32,053 nt of DNA from Cellulomonas massiliensis JC225 (GCF_000312005.1 NZ_HE978588.1:1443057-1475109), one strand, 5' to 3'. Shown: positions 23,170 through 31,712, counted from the first letter of the stretch. Numbers and translations: made by a program. Notes: generated by a model from the letters alone, not told the origin.

Positions 23170-23490
23170 ATGAACTGGGAGACTCGCCGCGTGGACAGGC
23201 TCGTGGACCGGTGGCCGATCTTCGCCTCCGAGCTACGCGCCGCGCTCCTCGATGCGGACGAGCGGGCTCTCGCGGACGACGTGGACGACATGGTGGTCGT
23301 TCAGGTGTGCGGTTGCGGCGACGACTTCTGCCGAAGCTTCTACACAGCGCCGCCACCGGACGGAACGTGGGGGCCGGGGCACCGGAACATCTCACTGTCC
23401 CCGCCATGGCCGGGGATGCTGGTTCTCGACGTGGTGGACGGCTCGATCACCTACGTCGAGGTCTCGGGCCGTCCGCGACCACTCGACTGA
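23170..23490 (+). CDS. Small hypothetical protein with Cys motif
   Basis: 106 residues, ATG at 23170 with GGAGAAGAAG upstream. A helical N-terminus (DRLVDRWPIFASELRAALLD) is followed by a Cys cluster VVQVCGCGDDFCRSF at about 46-57, which could bind metal, and a beta C-terminus (GMLVLDVVDGSITYVEVSGR). Codon use is normal for the genome. No family is recognised. Confidence 0.65.
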   Translation: MNWETRRVDRLVDRWPIFASELRAALLDADERALADDVDDMVVVQVCGCGDDFCRSFYTAPPPDGTWGPGHRNISLSPPWPGMLVLDVVDGSITYVEVSGRPRPLD

Positions 23491-24410
23491 GGGGCGTGAT
23501 CGATGGTGCACAGCCACGTCCGGAGGCTCGAGGGGTGCTCGTGAGCGCGGCGGTTGCCGGCGAGCTTGTCGGGGCGCATGCCAGACCGCCCCACCGAGTT
23601 GGCGCCCGAACCCGCTAGGGCGTCTCTCCTCATCGCTCGGACCACGTCGACTGCTGGCTGTACCTTCGGGGCCGAACCCGCCCAAGGCGCGTCTACCCGG
23701 TAAGGGCGCGCCCGGCCTGCAGCTGGTGAGGGTGGTTGCCCGTTCGAGCCGGGCCGGGTCCGAGAGAGGCCCTCGTGCTGCAGGCGCGATGGGCCTCTCG
23801 CGCGCCGGCATGTCTTCCGTCGCGCGCCGCCGTGTTGCTGCGTGTCAAGGCTTCTACTGCGGAGCCGCGCGGTGGATCCGCACACCGAGTGCGTGCGGTG
23901 TCCGGACGACGTCGTCCATCCGCAGGCGCACATCTCCGAGAACCGACAACCCGCGCGTCCGAGGAACAGCGCGACCGGCCGGCAGCTCGGCGGCATGGCG
24001 TCGGCGAGCATGCCCCGTCGGTCGCCTCCCCGAGAGGCACACGGTGTTCGACTGCTGCGCGGCATCGACCACCGCGACGGCATCGCCGGCTCAGACGAGC
24101 TGCGCGGCCCGATCGGCTGACTGCGCCACGGTGGCGCAAAACCCAGGGGCGGCGCCGTTCGGCGGTACGCTGCACGGGTCCGTGGCCGTTCAGGCCACGT
24201 TCGTCCCGCACGGTGTGCTCGCGGTGACGTGCAGCGCCCGACCGTCGAGGTCCGGGCGGACCGCTGGCGGAGCAGGCCCCGGCAGAGGTGGCAGGGCGCG
24301 TGATCCCCGCGTCGTGTCCCGGCCGCATGGTGTCCGAGGCCCGCTCGCCGCCCGTCGCACGGGCACAGCGCTGCGCCGCCGCTTGCGGTGCGGGCAGGTG
24401 AGGAGGAGAT
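23491..24410. other. 920-bp interval with decayed mobile DNA
   Basis: Apart from the recombinase remnant near 23850-24035, I see only antisense or short frames without ribosome sites. The 250 bases before 24411 must hold the helicase promoter; no clear consensus was seen. Confidence 0.5.
23850..24035 (-). pseudogene. Tyrosine recombinase remnant, frameshifted
   Basis: Reading the minus strand, one frame gives LADAMPPSCRPVALFLGRAG then CRFSEM, like the helix and Arg-I box (G-x-R-x-x-E) of tyrosine integrases. The match then continues in another frame as VRLRMDDVVRTPHALGVRIH and stops at RAAPQ. The shift falls near 23932, just after the Glu codon. The C-terminal HxxR and Tyr boxes are absent, so this is a dead fragment of an integrase that may once have targeted the nearby RNA genes. 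Confidence 0.5.
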
Positions 24411-26555
24411 GTGGCACGAGGTGGGCAGCGGGCGTCCGGACGCTCGCGCTCGGACGCCGGTACCCAGCGGCGTCGCCCGTCGCGCCCTTCGGAGGAGGGG
24501 ATCATCCCGGTGCTCGCCGGGATCGCGCGCGACATCGACAACGTCGTGCGCCGCCCCCCGACCCGCCCGGCCCTGCGCACGCAGTTCCAGGTGGTGGCGC
24601 TCCTCGTGCGCGAGGAGAAGGCCCGCGTGATCGCCGACGAGTCGCTCAGCGCGGCCAAGCGGTCGCAGGAGCTCAAGCGACTGGACGGCATCGCGACGGT
24701 GCTCGCCAAGATCGCGGTGCGGGACACGTCGCTGCTGCAGCTGCTCGGCGAGGACGCACGCGTCTCGGAGGCCGCTCGCGCCTACAAGGCGACCGTCATG
24801 CGCGCCGGCGGGCTGGAGCCGCCCGAGGAGCCGGAGCCCGAGCCGAGGCCGGAGCCCACGTCCGGCGCCGAGAACCGCGTGATCCCGCGGTCGGTGATCC
24901 AGCGGCAGCTGGCCAACCCGTTCCTGGCGCCCGACTTCGAGGCGGCGGCGGAGCGCGCGGCCGCCAAGCCGCGTCGTCTGGCCGGCTGGGAGCTGCTCGA
25001 GCCGCTGTTCCAGTCGTTCGAGCGCGCCGCCACCGGCCAGCCCGCGTGCATGGAGCTGCCCGACCCGCGGCCGGTGCCCCTCCCGGCGGGCCGCGAGCTG
25101 ATGCCGCACCAGGCGAAGGTCGTCACGGCCGCCGCCCGCGGGCACCGCACGTTCCTGCTCGCCGACGAGCCCGGCCTCGGTAAGACCGCGCAGGCGCTGC
25201 TCGCCGCGCAGGCCGCCGACGCGTACCCGCTGCTCGTCGTCGTCCCGAACGTCGTCAAGACGAACTGGGCCCACGAGGTGAGCATGTGGACGCCGCTGCG
25301 GCAGGCGACGGTCGTGCACGGCGACGGTGAGGAGGTCGACGCGTTCGCGGACGTCGTCATCGTCAACTACGACATCCTCGATCGGCACGTCGGCTGGCTC
25401 GGCGACCTCGGGTTCCGCGGGATGGTCGTCGACGAGGCGCACTTCATCAAGAACAAGAGCTCGCAGCGCTCGCAGCACGTGCTCGCGCTGTCCGAGAAGA
25501 TCCGCACCCGCACGGCCCGGCCGCTGATGATGGCGCTCACCGGGACGCCGCTCATCAACGACATCGAGGACTTCCGCGCGATCTGGCAGTTCCTCGGCTG
25601 GATCGACGACAAGCAGCCGCTCGGCAAGCTCATGACGGCGCTGGAGGACAGCGGCCTGACCCCCGCCGAGCCCGGCTTCTACGCCGCCGCGCGGTCCGCC
25701 GTCATCGACCAGGGCATCGTGCGGCGTCGCAAGGCCGACGTCGTCGCGGACATCCCCGCCCGCCGCGTCGCGGACCTGCCCGTCGAGCTCGACGGCGCGG
25801 TCGCCCGCTCGATCCGCGCGGCCGAGGAGGTGCTCGCCCGGCGGCTCGTCGAGCGCTACCGCGCCGCCCTGCAGGCGCGGGGCGACGACCTCGCGACGAA
25901 CCGCGTCGACGTCGAGCTCGCGCGCCGCGTGGCCGCCGCCGAGCTCAAGGACTCGAGCGAGAAGTCCGGCGGCGAGAACGTCTTCACGATGGTCCGGCGC
26001 ATCGGCCAGGCCAAGGCCGGCCTCGCCGCCGACTACGCGGCCCAGCTGGCGCGCAACGTCGGGAAGGTCGTGTTCTTCGCGCGGCACGTCGACGTGATGG
26101 ACCAGGCCGAGCAGACGTTCGCCGACCGCGGCATCACGTACGCCTCGATCCGGGGCGACCAGACGACCCGAGTGCGCGACAAGAACGTCAAGGCGTTCAC
26201 CGAGGACCCCGACGTGTCGATCGTCGTCTGCTCGCTCATGGCGGCCGGCGTGGGGCTGAACCTGCAGGTGGCGTCCAACCTGGTTCTCGCCGAGCTCTCC
26301 TGGACGGCCGCGGAGCAGACCCAGGCCATCGACCGCATCCACCGCATCGGCCAGTCCGAGCCGGTCACCGCCTGGCGCATCATCGCCGCGCAGACGATCG
26401 ACTCGAAGATCGCCGAGCTCATCGACGCCAAGTCGGGCCTCGCCGCCCGGGCGCTCGACGGTGTCGTGGCGGAGGACACGTCGTCGACCGACGTACAGCT
26501 GGAGGCGCTCGTCGGGCTGCTGACGGACGCGCTGGCGCGGGAGGGCGTGGTCTAG
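24411..26555 (+). CDS. SNF2-family DEAD/DEAH helicase
   Basis: 714 residues, GTG at 24411 with a strong AGGAGGAG upstream. ATP-driven translocase on double-stranded DNA. Motifs in order: Q-like LMPHQAKVV near 230, Walker A DEPGLGKT (252-259), Ia VVVPNVVKTNWAHE, Walker B DEAH (341-344), III LTGTP (376-380), V VCSLMAAGVGLNLQVAS and VI QAIDRIHRIGQ (about 638-648). The first 220 residues are helical and contain an acidic Pro repeat (EPPEEPEPEPRPEP); no HIRAN or SWIM domain is seen. It stands alone, without nuclease or methylase partners, so DNA repair or remodelling is more likely than a restriction-type system. Confidence 0.92.
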   Translation: MARGGQRASGRSRSDAGTQRRRPSRPSEEGIIPVLAGIARDIDNVVRRPPTRPALRTQFQVVALLVREEKARVIADESLSAAKRSQELKRLDGIATVLAKIAVRDTSLLQLLGEDARVSEAARAYKATVMRAGGLEPPEEPEPEPRPEPTSGAENRVIPRSVIQRQLANPFLAPDFEAAAERAAAKPRRLAGWELLEPLFQSFERAATGQPACMELPDPRPVPLPAGRELMPHQAKVVTAAARGHRTFLLADEPGLGKTAQALLAAQAADAYPLLVVVPNVVKTNWAHEVSMWTPLRQATVVHGDGEEVDAFADVVIVNYDILDRHVGWLGDLGFRGMVVDEAHFIKNKSSQRSQHVLALSEKIRTRTARPLMMALTGTPLINDIEDFRAIWQFLGWIDDKQPLGKLMTALEDSGLTPAEPGFYAAARSAVIDQGIVRRRKADVVADIPARRVADLPVELDGAVARSIRAAEEVLARRLVERYRAALQARGDDLATNRVDVELARRVAAAELKDSSEKSGGENVFTMVRRIGQAKAGLAADYAAQLARNVGKVVFFARHVDVMDQAEQTFADRGITYASIRGDQTTRVRDKNVKAFTEDPDVSIVVCSLMAAGVGLNLQVASNLVLAELSWTAAEQTQAIDRIHRIGQSEPVTAWRIIAAQTIDSKIAELIDAKSGLAARALDGVVAEDTSSTDVQLEALVGLLTDALAREGVV

Positions 26556-26630
26556 GCCGAGCCGCGCTCGCGGCGAACTCGCCTCGCGCTAGGAGCAGTG
26601 CGTCCGGGGCGGCTCGGCCGACATGGGAGC

Positions 26631-26906
26631 ATGCCGTTCATGGATGCCGTGGACCTGCGCGGTCGACTCCTCGGCGCGCTGATCCGGCTGGAGGATCGTC
26701 TCCCAGCCGATCAGGTCACTTTCGTTCACGAGTACGTCGACGCCGGCGAGTGGGTCCTGGCCCTGGAGCAGCTCGCCGACGTCCTCTCGGAAGACGAGAT
26801 CGGACTGCCCGACGACGAACGTGCGGAGTTGCTCGCGCTCAACGACGCGATGGGATTGGGCGGCCGCGTGGCGGATGCGCTCGAAGCCTGCCCATCCGTC
26901 CGCTGA
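26631..26906 (+). CDS. MafI-like immunity protein
   Basis: 91 residues from the ATG at 26631, preceded by GGGAG; a second ATG at 26640 is possible. The pattern RLLGALIRLEDRLPADQ, then FVHEYVDAGEWVLALEQLAD, VLSEDEIGLPDDE and LLALNDAMGL fits the MafI family of small acidic immunity proteins that neutralise polymorphic toxins. No toxin is encoded beside it, so it would be an orphan immunity gene. The family call rests on recall of the pattern and should be treated as likely, not certain. Confidence 0.6.
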   Translation: MPFMDAVDLRGRLLGALIRLEDRLPADQVTFVHEYVDAGEWVLALEQLADVLSEDEIGLPDDERAELLALNDAMGLGGRVADALEACPSVR

Positions 26907-26937
26907 CGGCTCGCGCCAAGCTCGTCTCAGCCACGCC

Positions 26938-27921
26938 CTAGCGCCGTGACGCGTCTGCTGCTGTCGTCAGCCGTTCGGAGACGCGTGCGAAGGCGTCGAC
27001 GAGCTCGGGCGGTCGCGCGTCGGAGATCGCCGCGTCGAAGCGGACGACGAGTGTCGCCAGCGCCACCCACGACCACGACCCAGCCTCGAGCCGGCACCGG
27101 CCGTCGCCGAGGTCCTCGACGACGCCGTCGCCGGCGAACGGCGCGACCTCGTGCGCCGGGAGGTCGAGGACGACGCTCCCGCGGCACGGCCAGGCGTCGT
27201 CGCTCGTCGAGCCCTTGAAGCGGGCGGCGAGGAACCGGCCGACGTCCCCGCCGGGCAGCGCGCGCGGCGTGAAGCGGGGGCCGGTCGGTGTGCGGGGCGT
27301 CAACCGGTCGACGCGGAAGACGCGCCAGTCGTCCCGCGTCAGGTCCCACGCGACGAGGTACCAGCGCCCGCGCGCGGCGACGAGATGGTGCGGCTCGACC
27401 GGCCGCGGCGGCACGGGCGCGGCGTCGGCAGCGGGCCCGTCGCCGTAGTCGATCCGCAGGACCTCCCGCGCGCGCACCGCGGCCGAGAGCGCCAGCAGCA
27501 CGTCCGTGGAGACCGCAGCGGACCGCGGCGGTGCCGCCTCGAACCGCACCGCGTCCGCCCGGCGGCGCAGGCGCGGCGGCATGACCCGGCGGATGGTCTC
27601 GAGCGCGCGGGCAGCGGCTTCGTCGGCCCCGGTGCCGAGCAGCGGGACGGCCTGCAGCGCGACGGCGACGGCGGTGACCTGGTCCTCGTCGAGCAGCAGC
27701 GGCGGGAGCTGCGCGCCGGCCTCCAGGCGGTAGCCGCCGGCCGAGCCGCGGTCGGCGTGGATCGCGTAGCCCATCTCGCGCAGCCGCTCGACGTCCCGCC
27801 GCACGGTCCGGTGGCTGACGCCGAGCCGGTCGGCGAGCAGCGAGCCCGGCCAGTCGCGCGGGGTCTGCAGGAGCGAGAGCAGCGCGAGCAGGCGCGTCGT
27901 CGTGGCGGACGAGGTCGTCAT
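26938..27921 (-). CDS. WYL-domain transcriptional regulator (HTH_11, YafY type)
   Basis: 327 residues, ATG at 27921. An N-terminal winged helix (LLALLSLLQTPRDWPGSLLA then DRLGVSHRTVRRDVERLREM) is followed by a linker and a WYL domain around 180-215 (HHLVAARGRWYLVAWDLTRD then DWRVFRVDRL). WYL domains sense small ligands or nucleic acids. It is divergent from a VOC-family gene, 96 bp apart; control of that gene and of itself through the shared interval is a fair inference. Confidence 0.9.
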   Translation of the reverse strand: MTTSSATTTRLLALLSLLQTPRDWPGSLLADRLGVSHRTVRRDVERLREMGYAIHADRGSAGGYRLEAGAQLPPLLLDEDQVTAVAVALQAVPLLGTGADEAAARALETIRRVMPPRLRRRADAVRFEAAPPRSAAVSTDVLLALSAAVRAREVLRIDYGDGPAADAAPVPPRPVEPHHLVAARGRWYLVAWDLTRDDWRVFRVDRLTPRTPTGPRFTPRALPGGDVGRFLAARFKGSTSDDAWPCRGSVVLDLPAHEVAPFAGDGVVEDLGDGRCRLEAGSWSWVALATLVVRFDAAISDARPPELVDAFARVSERLTTAADASRR

Positions 27922-27930
27922 GTTGCTGAA

Positions 27931-27947
27931 CCTAGACGACTGCTAGG
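27931..27947. promoter_or_regulatory. CCTAG-N7-CTAGG palindrome, candidate operator
   Basis: Arms CCTAG (27931-27935) and CTAGG (27943-27947) with a 7-nt spacer, ten bases outside the WYL gene and 71 bases before the VOC gene. CTAG is rare in GC-rich DNA. It may be the WYL regulator's site. Confidence 0.4.
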
Positions 27948-28017
27948 ACCGAATCTGGCCTAATGCCGCGCCAGAGTCGCTCCGACCGATCGACGACAGA
28001 TCACGAGGAGCAACGCC

Positions 28018-28440
28018 ATGTCCGTCACCACCACGACCCACCTCAACTTCCGCGGCCAGGCCCGCGCGGCGCTGGGCTTCTACCGCTCGGTGTTCGGCGG
28101 CGACGTCGTCGTCGTCACCCACGCGCAGGCGTACGGCACCACGGCGCCCGACGAGGTCGACCTCGTCTCGTGGGGCCAGGTCGTCTCCGACGCGGGCTTC
28201 CGCGTGATGGCGTACGACGTCCCGCCCGCGCAGCCGTACGAGCCGGGCATCGCCCCTGTCTTCGTCTCGGTGCGCGGCACAGATGCTGACGAGCTGCACG
28301 GCTACTGGGACCGCCTCGCCGACGGCGCGACCGTCGTCGCCCCGCTCGCGCCCTCGGCGTGGGCGCCGCTGTACGGGATGCTCACCGACCGCTTCGGGGT
28401 GACGTGGGTGCTCGATGTCGAGGTGCCCTGGAACGGCTGA
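28018..28440 (+). CDS. VOC-family (PhnB-like) protein
   Basis: 140 residues, ATG at 28018 with GAGGAG upstream. It begins TTTHLNFRGQARAALGFYRS, the typical start of the PhnB/3-demethylubiquinone-like branch of the vicinal oxygen chelate superfamily, and ends with YGMLTDRFGVTWVLDV. Two beta-alpha-beta-beta-beta units are implied. The metal-binding residues are not fully conserved, so enzymatic activity is uncertain. The gene is divergent from the WYL regulator, which may control it. Confidence 0.88.
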   Translation: MSVTTTTHLNFRGQARAALGFYRSVFGGDVVVVTHAQAYGTTAPDEVDLVSWGQVVSDAGFRVMAYDVPPAQPYEPGIAPVFVSVRGTDADELHGYWDRLADGATVVAPLAPSAWAPLYGMLTDRFGVTWVLDVEVPWNG

Positions 28441-28453
28441 GCGCCACCATCAC

Positions 28454-28486
28454 GCCGGCGGGTGGTGCAGCCTGCCACCCGCCGGC
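28454..28486 (+). terminator. Terminator hairpin after the VOC gene
   Basis: Perfect 12-bp stem GCCGGCGGGTGG (28454-28465) / CCACCCGCCGGC (28475-28486), loop 9 nt, 13 bases after the stop codon. It is followed by CTTG only. Confidence 0.7.
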
Positions 28487-28515
28487 CTTGCCGCGAGCGC
28501 CGACGACGCGGTCCG

Positions 28516-28956
28516 ATGGACACCATGACGACGAGCGAGCCGACTCCGTTCGACGGCCCCGACCAGGGACCGTTCTTCCACGGCACGAAGGCGGACCTGG
28601 CGGTCGGCGACCTGCTGGTGGCGGGCCGCAGCTCCAACTACGGCAAGCGGGCGGGCGCGGCCTTCGTCTACGTCACCGCGACGCTGGACGCGGCGGTCTG
28701 GGGCGCGGAGCTCGCCGTCGGGGAGGGGCGCGGGCGGATCTACCGCGTCGAGCCGACCGGCCGGTTCGAGGACGACCCGAACCTGACCGACCAGCGGTTC
28801 CCCGGCAACCCGACGCGCTCGTACCGCACGCGCGAGCCGGTGCGGGTCGTCGGCGAGGTGACGGACTGGGAGGGCCACCCGCCGGACGTGCTGCAGGCGA
28901 TGCGCGACCACCTGGCCCAGCTCGAGCGCGACGGCGTCGAGGCCATCAACGAGTAG
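28516..28956 (+). CDS. arr: Rifampin ADP-ribosyltransferase
   Basis: 146 residues from the ATG at 28516; an in-frame ATG at 28525 is equally possible. Arr inactivates rifamycins by ADP-ribosylation from NAD. Family hallmarks are intact: FFHGTKADLAVGDLL with H22, FVYVTATLDAAVWGAELA with Y52, GRGRIYRVEPTGRFEDDPN with D87, and RFPGNPTRSYRTREP. The length is normal. Chromosomal arr genes are common in actinobacteria, so this is probably intrinsic. It follows the terminator of the VOC gene and has no mobile sequence beside it. Confidence 0.93.
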   Translation: MDTMTTSEPTPFDGPDQGPFFHGTKADLAVGDLLVAGRSSNYGKRAGAAFVYVTATLDAAVWGAELAVGEGRGRIYRVEPTGRFEDDPNLTDQRFPGNPTRSYRTREPVRVVGEVTDWEGHPPDVLQAMRDHLAQLERDGVEAINE

Positions 28957-28962
28957 CGGACG

Positions 28963-29481
28963 TCAGTCGTCGAAGACGTCCCAGCAGATCGCGCTGCGCC
29001 GGCGCTGGTCGTCGAGGACGAGCGGCAGCAGGTGCGGCGGCACCTGCGCGCGCTGCCAGTCGCGCTCGGCTCGTCGGGCGGGCTCCGCCTCGTCAGGAGC
29101 CGCGGCTGCCTGCACCGCCCGGATGGCGTAGGCCGCGGCGCCCAGGTCGTGCGCCGCGACGTGCGCGACGGCGACGGCCTGGCCCGCCGCGAGAGCGGCG
29201 AACCGAGCGGGGTCCGGCAGGCCCTTGCCGGCGGCGTTGGCGACGAAGGCGGTCTGGTGCGCGACGCGCATCGGCACTTCGCCGCGGATCCACGCGCGGC
29301 ACGTGGCGAGCGCGTCGCGCGGGCGGGTGTCACCGGGGGCGGCCTGCTCGAACAGCGGCAGGACGTGCTCGACGCAGACCGCCGCCCACTCGGCGAGCAG
29401 CCGGTGGTCCTCGTCGGTCAGCGACCCGCCGCGCCGGACGGTGATGAGCCGGGGGTCACGCTCGGTCGGCAGGATCGGCAC
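28963..29481 (-). CDS. Putative Imm5-like immunity protein
   Basis: 172 residues, ATG at 29481. The pattern LTDEDHRLLAEWAAVCVEHV, LPLFEQAAPGDTRPRDALAT, CRAWIRGE and later AGQAVAVAHVAAHDLGAAAY matches, as I recall it, the Imm-5 type of predicted immunity proteins, a helical fold with a conserved PGD-x-RPR motif. No toxin gene is adjacent. It converges on arr with 6 bp between stop codons. Family assignment is moderate; the helical fold is clear. Confidence 0.6.
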   Translation of the reverse strand: MPILPTERDPRLITVRRGGSLTDEDHRLLAEWAAVCVEHVLPLFEQAAPGDTRPRDALATCRAWIRGEVPMRVAHQTAFVANAAGKGLPDPARFAALAAGQAVAVAHVAAHDLGAAAYAIRAVQAAAAPDEAEPARRAERDWQRAQVPPHLLPLVLDDQRRRSAICWDVFDD

Positions 29482-29502
29482 CCGCCCACCGTAGGCGCGT
29501 CG

Positions 29503-29814
29503 TCAGGACGTGAGCCGGACGGTCTCCACCCGGCACTGCACCGGCGACGACTCGGCGCAGCCCGTCCGCTCGTCGACCCACACCTCCACCTCGGTGCCCG
29601 CGACGAGGACGGACGCGTCGACCGGGTCGCCCTCGGCGTCCAGGACGCGCGTCGCCGGGGTGAGCAGCGCCATGCCCTCGTAGTACGCGTCGCTGGACTG
29701 CACGATCCGCGGCGTGCCGTCGGTGACCTCGACGACGCCCGTCGTGCTCGGGCCGGGCGACGAGCAGGCCGCGAGCAGCAGCAGCGGCACGACGAGGAGC
29801 CATCGGCGGACCAT
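29503..29814 (-). CDS. Small lipoprotein
   Basis: 103 residues from the ATG at 29814; an ATG at 29829 would add five. The signal peptide VRRWLLVVPLLLLAAC has a good lipobox, LAAC, with the Cys near 17. The short mature part is probably beta-rich (VEVWVDERTGCAESSPVQCR) with one likely disulfide. No family is recognised. It lies 21 bp downstream of the Imm5-like gene's start and may be its operon leader. Confidence 0.7.
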   Translation of the reverse strand: MVRRWLLVVPLLLLAACSSPGPSTTGVVEVTDGTPRIVQSSDAYYEGMALLTPATRVLDAEGDPVDASVLVAGTEVEVWVDERTGCAESSPVQCRVETVRLTS

Positions 29815-29995
29815 GCCCGATGGTCCCATCCGGGCCCGGCCGGCGACAGGGCCTCCGGTCGCCGGTCGGCGGGCCCCTGCCTAGCCTGAAGGCGGATCCA
29901 GAGAGGCGGTCCCGCCCGCGGCCCGTCCCGTGGGCTCGCAGCCCCGGGCGTCGCACGACGAGGCGCCGGCGGGGCCGAGCGGGAGGAGACCGCCC

Positions 29996-30355
29996 ATGGC
30001 ATCGTCACCCGACCGGCAGGACCTGCCCATCCCGGACTACGACGGGATCACGACCGGCGACCTCGGGCACCGCATCCGCTCGCTCGAGCCGGCCCAGCTC
30101 GACCAGCTCGTCGACTACGAGCGCGAGCACGCGCACCGCCTGCCCGTCCTGCACGTGCTGCAGGCGCGCCTGGAGGAGCTCGCGGCGGGGGAGACGCCCT
30201 CCGGCGGCGACCCGACCGGCCCGAGCCGCTCCGGCCAGGCGCCGGCCGGCGGCAGCCAGGTCAGCCCGCAGACGCAGGGCCCGCCGATCAACCCCGCGCC
30301 GCAGACCGAGAAGAGCGGCCCCACGGCGCCGCTGCCCCGCGGCAACACCCGCTGA
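29996..30355 (+). CDS. Small protein with LPIPDYD domain
   Basis: 119 residues, ATG at 29996 with GGGAGGAG upstream. Residues 9-60 (QDLPIPDYDGITTGDLGHRI then RSLEPAQLDQLVDYEREHAH) form a short helical domain that I know from several actinobacterial proteins, including lipid-droplet-associated ones. The second half is a low-complexity Pro/Gly/Ser tail. The role is unknown. It probably shares a transcript with the acidic protein 62 bp downstream. Confidence 0.75.
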   Translation: MASSPDRQDLPIPDYDGITTGDLGHRIRSLEPAQLDQLVDYEREHAHRLPVLHVLQARLEELAAGETPSGGDPTGPSRSGQAPAGGSQVSPQTQGPPINPAPQTEKSGPTAPLPRGNTR

Positions 30356-30417
30356 CCAGCACCACCCGTCCCGGCCGACCGGCCACGCACCAGCACCGAC
30401 ACACAGGAGGAGCGACG

Positions 30418-30648
30418 ATGAGCACACCCATCCCCGACCCGGGCGCCGTGCCGGACGAGCCGAGCTTCACCGACCTCCCGCCGGACGAGGCGGACCGCTC
30501 GCAGCCGGCCGTGCCGGGCCCCGACGAGGCGCCGGACCCGGTGGCCGAGGACGAGGAGGAGTCGCAGGAGTACCGCGACGAGACTCAGGACGGCACGTCC
30601 GACGACCCGACGGTCGTCATCCCCCCGCGCCCGACGAGCGGGTTCTGA
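30418..30648 (+). CDS. Small acidic Pro-rich protein
   Basis: 76 residues, ATG at 30418 with AGGAGGAG upstream. Nearly one third of the residues are Asp or Glu and many are Pro (DLPPDEADRSQ, DEAPDPVAEDEEESQEYRDE), so it is probably disordered. It ends IPPRPTSGF. No family is recognised; the strong ribosome site supports a real gene. Confidence 0.65.
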   Translation: MSTPIPDPGAVPDEPSFTDLPPDEADRSQPAVPGPDEAPDPVAEDEEESQEYRDETQDGTSDDPTVVIPPRPTSGF

Positions 30649-30667
30649 CCCCTCGCCGGACGGCGCC

Positions 30668-31651
30668 TCACACCGCGTCGAGCCGCGCCCGCAGCTCGTC
30701 CGGCAGGTCGAGGTCGGCGGCGTCGAGGAGCTCGTCGAGCTGCTCGACGCTGCTGGCCCCGACAATCGGGACCACGGGCACGTCGCCGCCGAGCAGCCAG
30801 GCCAGCACCACCTGGTGCGGGGTCGCGCCGAGCTCGGCGGCGACCTCGTGCAGCGTGCGGATGCGGGCGTGCGTCGTCGGGTGGTCGAAGCCGGCGAACA
30901 GCGGCTTGTCGGGGCGGACGTACGCGCCCTGCAGCAGCGGCGAGTAGGCGACGACGGTGAGCGACGGGCGGCCGTCCGCCCCCGTCGAGGCCGCGTAGTC
31001 GAGCAGCTCGGGCGACGCCCAGTTGTGCCGCCCGGGGTCGGGCGTCGGGTAGGCGTACGTGAGGTTCTGCTGGACGAGCGCGTACGGCGCGACGCCCTGG
31101 CGCAGGGCCTCCTCGCGCGCCTCGACGAGCCGCCACAGCGCGACGTTCGAGATGCCGGCCAGCCCGACGACACCCTCGGCCTGGAGCTTGCCGAAGGCGG
31201 CCACCGTCTCGGCGAGCGGCGTGCCGAGGTCGTCGACGTGCCCGTACAGGACGTCGATCCGGTCGACGCCGAGGTGGCGCAGGCTCTCGTGCGCCTCCCG
31301 GTCGACCACCTCGGCCGACAGGCCCTCGAAGTTCGTCGGCGGCGTGTTCGACAGCGGCAGGGTCGGGTCCTTCTTGCCCGCGCCCAGCTTTGTCGCCACC
31401 CGGACCTGGTCGCGCACGCCGCGGCTCGCGAGCCACCGGCCGAGCAGGTCCTCGCTGTCGCGGCCGTGGCCCTCGCCCCAGGCGTTGTAGTTGTTCGCGG
31501 TGTCGACGAACGTGCCGCCGGCCTCGACGAACCGGTCGAGGATCGCGAGCGACGTCTCCTCGTCGGTCCGGGTGCCCATGAGCATGGTGCCGAGGCAGAG
31601 GGTCGAGACCTCGACGGCCTGGTCGCCGTCGCCGATGGTGCGGTAGCGCAT
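30668..31651 (-). CDS. Aldo/keto reductase
   Basis: 327 residues, ATG at 31651 with AGGAGG upstream. AKR tetrad: D50 and Y55 in FVDTANNYNAWGEG, K88 in VATKLG and H138 in VLYGHVDD. Cofactor-binding VVPIVGASSVEQLDEL is near the C-terminus. The substrate is unknown. It is divergent from a MocR-type regulator with 85 bp between, a common arrangement in which the regulator controls the neighbouring oxidoreductase. It is not a close copy of the reductase at 2452. Confidence 0.92.
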   Translation of the reverse strand: MRYRTIGDGDQAVEVSTLCLGTMLMGTRTDEETSLAILDRFVEAGGTFVDTANNYNAWGEGHGRDSEDLLGRWLASRGVRDQVRVATKLGAGKKDPTLPLSNTPPTNFEGLSAEVVDREAHESLRHLGVDRIDVLYGHVDDLGTPLAETVAAFGKLQAEGVVGLAGISNVALWRLVEAREEALRQGVAPYALVQQNLTYAYPTPDPGRHNWASPELLDYAASTGADGRPSLTVVAYSPLLQGAYVRPDKPLFAGFDHPTTHARIRTLHEVAAELGATPHQVVLAWLLGGDVPVVPIVGASSVEQLDELLDAADLDLPDELRARLDAV

Positions 31652-31712
31652 GGGTCCTCCTGTCGGTAGGGCGCGGGGAGCGTCCCCGCACGGACGACGC
31701 TACGGACCCGGC

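Noticed and set aside
23451-26342. 963-codon minus-strand frame across the helicase
   Set aside because: Shadow of the SNF2 gene; its sequence is Arg/Val/Asp-rich without motifs. Only the small part near 23850-24035 holds recombinase similarity.
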